Shown here in pieces: positions 45,036 to 51,110 of a stretch of DNA of 51,110 bases. Where the stretch lies: the NCBI RefSeq assembly GCF_900167225.1, contig NZ_FUXH01000014.1, positions 1 through 51,110 of the forward strand, read 5' to 3'. Below the pieces are notes generated by a model. It was given only the letters and a program-made list of their open reading frames with translations. It was not told where the DNA came from and did no database searches. A program made the translations under genes and the position numbers. The stretch comes from Porphyromonas crevioricanis (GTDB taxonomy: Bacteria > Bacteroidota > Bacteroidia > Bacteroidales > Porphyromonadaceae). Numbering within the stretch: the stretch's first letter is position 1; each line of letters starts with the position of its first letter.

Positions 45036-46121
45036 ATGAAAGAAAAGACATTGAAGCTACTCTTTTACCTCAAGCGAGGCACACAGAGTAAGGAAGGTAA
45101 AAGTCCGATTATGGCTCGCCTCAGTGTGGGGCGAACAATGGTGCAATTCAGTTGCAAAATTGCTTGCTCTCCCCAGCTATGGGATAGCCGTAAGAGCAGA
45201 CTCGTGGGCAAAAGTGCCGAAGCTGTATCTGTAAACGCAGAACTCGACCGCTTACAACTCGCTGTACATCGAGCCTTTGAACACTTGCAGAGCAGAAAAG
45301 GGGAAATAGTAACAGCTGAGGAGGTTAAAAACACGCTTTTCGGCTTAAACAGCGATAGCCAAGGCTTGCTCTATCATTTGGAAGGCTATTTGGCACGCTT
45401 TCGAGAGCGTGTGGGCATAGACCGCAGTGAACGCAGGTATAAGTGCATCTTGCTATTTCGCAAGCATTTCGAGGCTTTCATCAAACACCGCTATCGAGTA
45501 GGCGACCTGCCTGTTCAGAAAGTTGGTAGAGCCTTGGTTGAAGACTTTGAGGTTTATCTCTCCAGAGAGAAAGCTTTCAAACTCAATACCACGGCTGGCT
45601 ATCTCTCTATGTTGGCTTCGCTACTGAAAGACCTATACAAACGGCATATCATCGACACTTATCCCTTCTTGGGCTATTCTATCCGCTGGGATGTCGGCTC
45701 GCCACGCTACATTACCAAGGAGGAGCTCTTGCGTATTATCGCCTTAGATGAAACGCAATTAGGAGATTATGAGCTAGTGTCAAGGGATATGTTTGTCTTT
45801 GCTTGCTATACAGGCTTATCGTACACGGATATTTACCACCTTACGGCTGAACATCTTGTCGAGGAGGGCGGTATGACTTGGATACGCAAGCCTCGCATCA
45901 AGACAGGCAATGTGTGCCACATCCCCCTCTTGCCCGAGGCTGCTGCCATCATCGAGCAGTACCGAGGTATCCACACCCGAGCCTTTCGCCACGAACCGCC
46001 CAAGGGCTATCTTCTGCCCATTCCTGGCTGTGATACGGTCAATATCCATCTGAAGAAGATTGCGAAGCTGTGCAAAATCAATAAATGCCTCACCTTCCAC
46101 ACAGCAAGACACAATGAATAA
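45036..46121 (+). pseudogene. Tyrosine recombinase (Bacteroidetes mobile-element integrase), truncated at the HxxR-H motif
   Basis: This encodes 361 residues; the family is usually about 400. It has an N-terminal arm-binding domain (LLFYLKRGTQSKEGKSPIMA), a SAM-like core-binding domain (about 105-205), and a catalytic domain with FACYTGLSYTDIYHLT, KPRIKTGNVCHIPLLP and LTFHTARH. It then ends NE-stop. The usual continuation (HTFATT and so on), the last His and the nucleophilic Tyr, about 40-50 residues, is missing, so it should not recombine. As in IntDOT-like enzymes, the first catalytic Arg position reads Ser (TGLSY). The break coincides with the start of AT-rich DNA carrying the next gene, which suggests an insertion or deletion there. 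Confidence 0.85.
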
Positions 46122-46133
46122 TGTAAGCATCAA

Positions 46134-46158
46134 ATAATCAATTCATTAAATTGATTAT
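46134..46158. repeat. Perfect 10-bp inverted repeat just after the integrase break
   Basis: ATAATCAATT and AATTGATTAT flank a 5-base spacer (CATTA). It starts 13 bases after the premature integrase stop. It could be an element end, a regulator site or an attachment-type sequence; there is not enough evidence to choose. Confidence 0.6.
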
Positions 46159-46357
46159 CAGTGAGGGCTGGTAACGATAAGGAAACCAGTGAGCTTCTAT
46201 GCTCCCCTTATTTTGCCATTTCAAAGAACCACTCTTTGTTGATTACAAAGATAGTGATTTTGTCAATAATATGATAGCTATAGAGGAATTATAATATATT
46301 TTTAGCATTGAAAACCTCAAATTCATCCTATCAAATAAAAGAATCCTAATAAACTCA

Positions 46358-46387
46358 TTTGAAATGGGATTAATTTCTTTATTTTTG
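46358..46387 (+). promoter_or_regulatory. Promoter of the ATPase-nuclease fusion gene
   Basis: TTTG (46358-46361) and TATTTTTG (46380-46387) are separated by 18 bases, close to the Bacteroidetes -33/-7 consensus. This is the best two-box promoter in the window. The ATG is 37 bases further on, so the gene looks independently transcribed. Confidence 0.6.
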
Positions 46388-46424
46388 TATTATATTTATA
46401 TAGTATCTTTTAGTACCTGTAAAG

Positions 46425-48443
46425 ATGAGCAAGATTAATATTGATAGAATTGTCAAGGATATTAAGTCTAAAACGACAAGTTTAACACCTGTCATTGAAG
46501 CTGTTTGTAATTCAATTGATGCCATTGGTTCAGAAAGAACCGATGGCATTATTGATATTATTGTGAAGAGAAGCGGGCAGCAATCTTTAGAATTAGACAC
46601 CACTCATACTTTATCAGACATTATTTCTATCGATGTCATTGATAATGGAATTGGTTTTACTGAGGAAAATAAGAATTCTTTTGATACATACAGAAGTGGC
46701 TTCAAAATGTCAAAAGGAGGTAAAGGCTTCGGTCGATTTATGTACCTAAAATACTTTTATCATGTCTCAATTGAAAGTATCTTCTATGAAGAGGGCAAAT
46801 ATAAACAACGTAGTTTTACATTTGGTCACGCAGATGAGATAATAGAAAATGAGCAAATTGTAGATATTGAATCCGACTCTGACCTACATACAGGTACAGT
46901 TTTACATCTTTCTTCCATCAAGTCTTTTGATTTAGATAAAGGGCTTGAAGTTATTGCCAGAAAGCTCGTGGAGCGTTTACTCGTATTCTTTGTCACTGGA
47001 GGGGAATATACTCCAAAGATTACGATTAAAGAAGAGAATGGCTCCAATTCAATAGTATTGAATAACTATATTGGAGACAATTCTGATATTCAACAGATTG
47101 GCAAAGAAGAAGAGTTTACAATAAAAGGCCGTGAGGATGAATGGGATTTTGTAGTCAAGATTTATAAAATATACTATTCTGCAATAACAAATAAAATTTG
47201 TCTGACTGCAAATTTTAGAGAAGTTACAGAGTCAGCGTTGCATAATTATGTGCCTGAATTTAAAGAAACGATGTTCGAGATAACAGAACATGGAACTCAG
47301 AAGAACTACATGATAAAAGCGTATGTTCAAGGTAAATATCTAGATGAAAATGTAACAACAGAAAGAGACGGTTTCAATTTTGGAAAAGAAGATGACATTT
47401 ATTCTGATTTATCTGAGAAACAAATAATGAAAACAACTTCATCAATCATTAAAACGTATTTTTCCGAAGACATAGAAAAACGATACAATGATAAGAAGCA
47501 AAAAGTCGAACATTATGTATATACTACAGCACCTTGGAATAAGACTTTGTTAAAAGACGTAGATATGGAATCTATTCCAATAGGAGTTTCAGAATTTGAT
47601 TTGGAAATGCGCTTCCAAAAAATAAAGTTTGACAAAGAGCAAAATGCAAGGATAGCATTAAAGGAATTGCAAGATAAATACTCATCGGGAGACGAAAGTT
47701 GCGATAGCGCACTAGAAGATGAAGCAAATGAAATCTTGAAAAATGTAACAGAAACAGCTAAGAATGATTTGGCTCATTATGTTTGCCAGAGACGTAGAAT
47801 TATAGAATTGTTTGATGATTTGCGTAAAAGAATAGATGGTGGAAAATCACATAAAGAAAGTGAAATGCATAACCTAATATTTCCTATGATTAAGGATGAT
47901 AGGGAAATCGGATATGAGGATCATAATCTATGGTTACTTGATGAAAGATTTAATTTTACCCAATATATAGCATCAGATAAAGTCATTTCTAGTTCTGATC
48001 ATAAAGAGCCAGACCTTGCTATATTCTATGAAAGTGGGCTGTTTTATAGAAATGGAGATAATGCTATCACTTCTCCTATTGCTATTGTTGAATTTAAGCG
48101 ACCTAAACGCACAAGTTATCCGGATGAAGAAAATCCAATAAATCAAGCATTGCGATATGCGGGTAAAATTCTTGCTGGTAAATATGAGATGCCTGAGGGC
48201 GTAGAAGAGGTTATTGTAGATAAAAGCGTAACTCCTGTTTACATATACATTGTATGCGATATCGTTCCTAAAATTGAAGAGTTTGCTGATTTAGCAGGAC
48301 TTGCTATAAGCCCAGACAAACAAGGATACTTTGGTTATAATCCTAAGTATAATGCATATATTGAAATAAAGAGTTTCAAGAAAGTTATTGATGATGCTAA
48401 AATGCGTAATCAAATATTTTTTAAAAAATTAGGTCTGTTATGA
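46425..48443 (+). CDS. GHKL ATPase fused to a PD-(D/E)XK nuclease-like domain, candidate defence protein
   Basis: This 672-residue protein has no signal peptide or membrane helix. The N-terminus is a Hsp90/MutL-type GHKL ATPase: N box EAVCNSIDAI (Glu 25, Asn 29, Asp 32), DNGIGF (73-78) and a Gly-rich lid KGGKGFGR (97-104). A MutL/Hsp90-like middle region runs to about 330, followed by a helical region (ARIALKELQDKY, ENEILKN-type charged helices). The C-terminus carries a nuclease-like core: Glu in HKESEMHNLIFP, Asp 530 in EPDLAIF, and Glu 556-Phe-Lys 558 in IVEFKRP. The gene is visibly AT-rich, with Ile/Lys/Asn/Glu-rich protein, unlike the chromosome on the left, and lies next to a broken integrase. 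I cannot name a described system for it. A role in phage or plasmid restriction is inference from architecture and context. Confidence 0.85.
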   Translation: MSKINIDRIVKDIKSKTTSLTPVIEAVCNSIDAIGSERTDGIIDIIVKRSGQQSLELDTTHTLSDIISIDVIDNGIGFTEENKNSFDTYRSGFKMSKGGKGFGRFMYLKYFYHVSIESIFYEEGKYKQRSFTFGHADEIIENEQIVDIESDSDLHTGTVLHLSSIKSFDLDKGLEVIARKLVERLLVFFVTGGEYTPKITIKEENGSNSIVLNNYIGDNSDIQQIGKEEEFTIKGREDEWDFVVKIYKIYYSAITNKICLTANFREVTESALHNYVPEFKETMFEITEHGTQKNYMIKAYVQGKYLDENVTTERDGFNFGKEDDIYSDLSEKQIMKTTSSIIKTYFSEDIEKRYNDKKQKVEHYVYTTAPWNKTLLKDVDMESIPIGVSEFDLEMRFQKIKFDKEQNARIALKELQDKYSSGDESCDSALEDEANEILKNVTETAKNDLAHYVCQRRRIIELFDDLRKRIDGGKSHKESEMHNLIFPMIKDDREIGYEDHNLWLLDERFNFTQYIASDKVISSSDHKEPDLAIFYESGLFYRNGDNAITSPIAIVEFKRPKRTSYPDEENPINQALRYAGKILAGKYEMPEGVEEVIVDKSVTPVYIYIVCDIVPKIEEFADLAGLAISPDKQGYFGYNPKYNAYIEIKSFKKVIDDAKMRNQIFFKKLGLL

Positions 48444-48593
48444 TATAGATGTGTAAGTAGAACTGTTTCAGACTACAATAAAAGTAGTTTAACACGGTTC
48501 TGTTTACATTCTATTCCTCACATTCTATTATATGTTTTCGCATCGAATCATTCGTATCGTTTTCTTCGGCAAAGATAGTTTCGTTGTACTGCG

Positions 48594-48705
48594 GGCAATA
48601 AGGTCAAGCGACAAGCCGTTAGGGCAACAATCTCCACACTTCATTCTTCAGGTAGTATTCTTGCCCTAAACCTTGTTGTCCTAGCCACCTAACCTTTTTA
48701 TTGCC
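48594..48705. other. Nested three-part inverted repeat, possible structured RNA or regulatory site
   Basis: The inner stem is TTAGGGCAA (48619-48627) with TTGCCCTAA (48661-48669), a perfect 9 bp around a 33-base loop. The middle stem is ACAAG (48611-48615) with CTTGT (48672-48676). The outer arms are GGCAATAAGGT (48594-48604) with ACCTTTTTATTGCC (48692-48705), imperfect because of extra T bases. Confidence 0.6.
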
Positions 48706-48897
48706 TCGAAACGAAAACGACCGACCCGACGGAAAGACGCATAAAAAAATGTCGGATATGCGAGAAACAAGGAAAAAGAAAATGGAAACTCAACTCCCTT
48801 ACCTCTGGAATCCGCATAAATAAAAAAAATCAGACAAGATGATTTACCACGAGTAAGGACGGGGCGGATAATCGTTCAAGAAGAACAGACAGAGTAA

Positions 48898-48923
48898 AGC
48901 AGTCGGCAGATTTGCCGACTGCT
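48898..48923 (+). terminator. Strong stem-loop terminator
   Basis: AGCAGTCGGCA pairs with TGCCGACTGCT (11 bp, 4-base GATT loop), followed by a T-rich stretch. An A-rich stretch precedes it, so it may act in both directions. No gene ends directly before it on the plus strand, which suggests that one was lost. Confidence 0.75.
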
Positions 48924-49025
48924 CTTTTCTTTCGTGAGCTTCGGGCGGACAAAGAAAGGAGCAAAAAACTTATGAAAAACACCTCGTTACTTTTGACGGT
49001 GAGTTGAGACGGCTCAAAAGTAACA

Positions 49026-49168
49026 TTATTTGACATCTTTTTTCCATATTTCATAACCATCTTTCTTCTCAATAATTTCCAGATTGTCTAACGCCTTCTT
49101 TCTATGCTGCCAATTCTCATAGTCGGAACAACAGAATACACCTGTCTATCGGGACATTCAAAAAACAT
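49026..49168 (-). pseudogene. Small frameshifted ORF
   Basis: From an ATG at 49168 the minus strand encodes MFFECPDRQVYS. The continuation in the next frame, CCSDYENWQHRKKALDN through to EIWKKDVK and a stop at 49026, looks like real protein. Restoring one base near 49130 would join them into about 47 residues. The family is not recognised. It may be a relic of the conjugative element. Confidence 0.4.
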
Positions 49169-49269
49169 TGTTTCGTCTTTTTCCTTATACGAGGTAACAA
49201 GACTCCAATTATCACAATGATGAATGACGCAATAAGCAATCCGAGAAATATGAGCAACATTGTTTCCAT
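49117..49269 (-). CDS. Possible small membrane peptide
   Basis: This 50-residue frame starts METMLLIFLGLLIASFIIVI, giving a single strong membrane helix followed by basic residues (RIRKKTKQ). A TATCTTCG near-consensus -7 box lies at 49321-49328 on the same strand. Its second half overlaps the frameshifted ORF, so either the two were once one gene or one of them is not real. Confidence 0.3.
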   Translation of the reverse strand: METMLLIFLGLLIASFIIVIIGVLLPRIRKKTKQCFLNVPIDRCILLFRL

Positions 49270-49435
49270 ATCATGAAATCATCTTTATTTGATAACGAAA
49301 AAGGAGCATAATTGTTGCTTCGAAGATACAATACAAAATTTACCTCAATCTCTACCTCTACTATCCTATGCTTCAAATAATCAATCTTTTGAGCTAGAAA
49401 ATTGTCCATGTGAAACATCTGAAAAATATAGGGAT

Positions 49436-49864
49436 TTACAGTAGCTTCCTGAACTTAATCTCCGCTAATCTGTTGATTTCATCTTTGTAGGTTTCAAGAT
49501 GATGAAGGATGATGTTCTCCACATAGATGCCGATGGTCATATCCCTGTTCCTCATAGACATGACTATCTCTGCCAATGTGTCTTGCAACTCTTTGGCAAT
49601 ATAGATGGTCTTGCGATTTTTCAAGGTATTGCGACAGATGAAAAGCGACTCATAATCACCTTTGTCAGTCTTTCGCCTTTCTCGTCTTGGAACTCTTGAA
49701 AAATCCTTTGATATTGGTTCGTCATTGGAACGTTCCGATTCAACACCCTGCTCTTCTGATTGAGAGCGTATCATCTCACTCTCTTTTCTTTTCATGGGAA
49801 TACCCTGTGAAATAAGTTCTCGGATGGCACCGGGAGCTACCTTGCTGTTTTGGTTCTCTGTCAT
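49436..49864 (-). CDS. DUF3408 conjugative-transposon protein (TraB/TraC-like)
   Basis: This 142-residue soluble protein has a charged, low-complexity N-terminal half (KRKESEMIRSQSEEQG). The C-terminal DUF3408 domain (IYIAKELQDTLAEIVMSMR, IGIYVENIILHHLETYKDEIN) resembles a ribbon-helix-helix fold. DUF3408 proteins lie at the start of tra operons in Bacteroidales conjugative transposons, usually just after a ParA gene (traA). Here no ParA gene lies upstream and no tra genes follow, so it is a remnant. The ATG at 49864 is the only good start. Confidence 0.82.
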   Translation of the reverse strand: MTENQNSKVAPGAIRELISQGIPMKRKESEMIRSQSEEQGVESERSNDEPISKDFSRVPRRERRKTDKGDYESLFICRNTLKNRKTIYIAKELQDTLAEIVMSMRNRDMTIGIYVENIILHHLETYKDEINRLAEIKFRKLL

Positions 49865-50572
49865 ACTTACTTAATTTTATTGTTATACAATTTACTGTTC
49901 ATTTCATTGTCGGTATATTTACCGATGAAGATGAATATGTCCGCTATCAATGATATGCTCAATAATCGGTTTGTACCGGTAGGGCTACATCCTTTCGTTC
50001 ATATCCTTTCTGTGGAGATATTGATTAGTGCCCATCAATACAATCGTTCAATTGTATCTGCTTTCGCACATTCCCACGTTCGAGTGAAAGAATCAAGGAT
50101 ATGCTCTTTGATATACACCCTCGCTCATATCGCTCATCGAAATGTGATATTATCGAAGACACATACCATTACCGACATATTCGACAGTGCAAATATATGG
50201 CTCGGTAATGCTATAATCAGCGTGATTTTTTTAGTGCGTACTTGTGGCTTCGATTTGGTTATTTGTGGCTTCGTCTCTCTTAATGGCTTTGGGGACAAGA
50301 GGTAGTAACTTTGCAGCAAGCGATAAGCTGGGATTTCATGGCTTTGAAAACATACATTTCGAGAAGATAAAGCACCGCCTTTCGAGGCTGATTTATTTGC
50401 GTCGGAGCAAATAGCAAGGTATGTTTTATGCAGCACGACTTCGTTTTTGCAGCATAAAACCCTTGCTCTCCGAGAGAGTTGAAAAACCTCCGAAGTCGTT
50501 TTTTCTTGAAAGAGAGAACGCAATGCCTCAAATGCCGGTGACGTCGTGAAACACTAAAATCCAAAGTAAGAA
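49865..50572. other. mob/tra intergenic region with oriT-like structures
   Basis: No gene is supported in these 708 bases. A ParA gene would be expected on the minus strand in an intact element and is absent. Short inverted repeats occur at 49911-49924 (CGGTA/TACCG) and 50038-50057 (ATACAAT/ATTGTAT). Two direct repeats of TTGTGGCTTCG start at 50242 and 50263, 21 bases apart. A hairpin cluster at 50414-50499 is listed separately. Confidence 0.6.
50414..50499. other. Hairpin cluster, candidate origin of transfer
   Basis: GCAAGG-TAT-GTTTTATGC (50414-50431) pairs with GCATAAAAC-CCTTGC (50452-50466), a 15-bp stem with one 3-base bulge. CTCTC/GAGAG (50466-50478) forms a small hairpin. ACGACTTCG (50435-50443) is inverted as CGAAGTCGT (50491-50499). 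It lies just upstream of the mobA-like gene, where oriT sites are found in related elements. The nick site is not identified. Confidence 0.5.
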
Positions 50573-50988
50573 ATGGAAATGAAGAAAATTCGGAGCGCAC
50601 GCTCCAAAGAGAAGACAGAAAAGCGTGTTTCGGTCAATTTCACACCGACGGAATACGCTCATTTCCTCACGATGAAAGAGGAAAGTGGTGTACAAAGTTT
50701 GTCCCTGTTTATTAAAGCGAGGGTATTTAATGAGACTTTCCGTGTGATAAAAGTCGACCGTTCCTTGCTTGATTACTACCAGAAACTGACGACTTTGTAC
50801 GGACAATTTCGCAGCGTCGGGGTGAATTACAACCAGACTGTGGTCGCTCTGAAAAGCAATTTCACGGAGAAGGAAGCCTTGCGATGCTCACCCAGTTGGA
50901 GAAACTGACACTTGAATTAGCAATAATCGGAGGTGAAATCGTGCAACTGACTCGTGAATTTCAAGAGAAATGGCAACATAGACAGTAA
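50573..50988 (+). pseudogene. mobA: MobA-like relaxosome protein, one-base frameshift
   Basis: The frame from ATG 50573 encodes MEMKKIRSARSKEKTEKRVS, then FTPTEYAHFLTMKEESGVQS (ribbon-helix-helix), KVDRSLLDYYQKLTTLYGQF, GVNYNQTVVALK and KEAL. It then runs off as RCSPSWRN-stop at 50908. The expected continuation (MLTQLEKLTLELAIIGGEIV, QLTREFQEKWQHRQ) is present in the neighbouring frame and stops at 50988. Adding one base near 50890-50894 (TTGCGATG, probably once TTGGCGATG) restores about 138 residues. It belongs to the MobC/MobA relaxosome accessory family of Bacteroidales transposons. The relaxase gene normally following is absent. Confidence 0.8.
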
Positions 50989-51023
50989 CCATTTTACATC
51001 GTACTGTTCTTTATGGATGAAAA

Positions 51024-51058
51024 AATCAGGCTTCCATCTCGTTTGGGGAAGCCTGATT
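51024..51058. terminator. Bidirectional terminator
   Basis: AATCAGGCTTCC pairs perfectly with GGAAGCCTGATT (12 bp, 11-base loop). An A run precedes it and a weak T run follows, so it can serve both the mobA-like gene and the minus-strand gene ending at 51075. Confidence 0.8.
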
Positions 51059-51074
51059 AACCTTTTGATGGCGA

Positions 51075-51110
51075 TTACCGCTTTTTGAACTTGCCGCCCT
51101 TCAGGTCGCT
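51075..51110 (-). CDS. C-terminal end of a minus-strand gene, cut by window edge
   Basis: Reading inward from the edge, the minus strand encodes SDLKGGKFKKR and a TAA stop at 51075-51077, followed by the terminator at 51024-51058. Only 11 codons are visible, so the family cannot be assigned. Confidence 0.4.
   Translation of the reverse strand, partial: SDLKGGKFKKR

Larger units (their letters stand above)
48444..49025. other. Non-coding stretch of the mobile remnant
   Basis: No supported gene lies in these 582 bases. A minus-strand -7 box (TATCTTTG) lies at 48570-48577, pointing towards the fusion gene. There is a long nested inverted repeat at 48594-48705 and a terminator at 48898-48923. 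The sequence from about 48.55 kb resembles conjugative-transposon DNA rather than the AT-rich gene before it. Confidence 0.5.

Noticed and set aside
48830-49072. Minus-strand frame overlapping the terminator at 48898
   Set aside because: It reads through a perfect 11-bp hairpin and has no recognisable domain; treated as chance.
49212-49418. Minus-strand frame of 68 codons starting MFHMDNFLAQK
   Set aside because: Partly protein-like, but it overlaps the membrane-peptide frame and lacks a promoter; evidence is too weak to list as a gene.
49850-50305. Plus-strand open frame of about 150 codons across the mob/tra region
   Set aside because: It overlaps the start of the DUF3408 gene and the intergenic repeats and has no recognisable domain or start context.

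Overview
The window looks like a Porphyromonas-type member of the Bacteroidales. The evidence is: TAnnTTTG -7 boxes with few Shine-Dalgarno sequences, a murC-ftsQ-ftsA-ftsZ cell-division block, a type IX secretion (T9SS) C-terminal signal, DUF3078/DUF4296/DUF5063/DUF3408 families, a zinc-less DksA-like protein and a hybrid histidine kinase with an AraC output domain. The species cannot be fixed by eye. No tRNA, rRNA or CRISPR array was seen.

Layout. 1-3.9 kb: minus-strand operon of exported proteins (an S74-domain protein with a T9SS sorting domain, a papain-family protease and a secreted protein cut by the window edge). 3.9-4.87 kb: repeat-rich intergenic region. 4.87-11.4 kb: murC, ftsQ, ftsA, ftsZ and a DUF3078 outer-membrane protein. 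11.4-14.05 kb: minus operon of DUF5063, a 3'-5' exonuclease and an RlmI-like methyltransferase. 14.9-18.8 kb: hybrid sensor kinase and a phosphate-porin-like protein. 19.1-24.5 kb: OmpA/TPR protein, alaS, aroB. 24.6-30.3 kb: minus operon ileS, DksA-like, lspA, DUF4296, small ORF. 30.5-33.35 kb: minus ABC exporter plus an HsdR_N-domain protein. 33.4-36.5 kb: amn, holA, FtsX/LolC-E-type permease. 36.5-37.3 kb: a second repeat-rich region sharing modules with the one before murC. 37.3-42.4 kb: mltG, tcdA, lolD, a helix-hairpin-helix protein, a Sua5/YrdC-type protein and holB. 42.4-44.4 kb: lamin-tail protein with an in-frame 15-bp repeat.

From about 45 kb the character changes to accessory DNA. 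A tyrosine recombinase is truncated just at its HxxR-H motif. It is followed by a visibly AT-rich 672-residue gene that fuses a GHKL ATPase to a C-terminal PD-(D/E)XK nuclease-like domain (a candidate defence gene). After that come remnants of a Bacteroidales conjugative transposon: a DUF3408 tra gene, an oriT-like hairpin region and a mobA-like gene with a one-base frameshift.

The main points for follow-up are the ATPase-nuclease fusion in the decayed mobile island, the shared repeat/promoter modules upstream of murC and mltG (one module inverted), a long nested inverted repeat at 48.6 kb, and the S74 domain placed before a T9SS signal.
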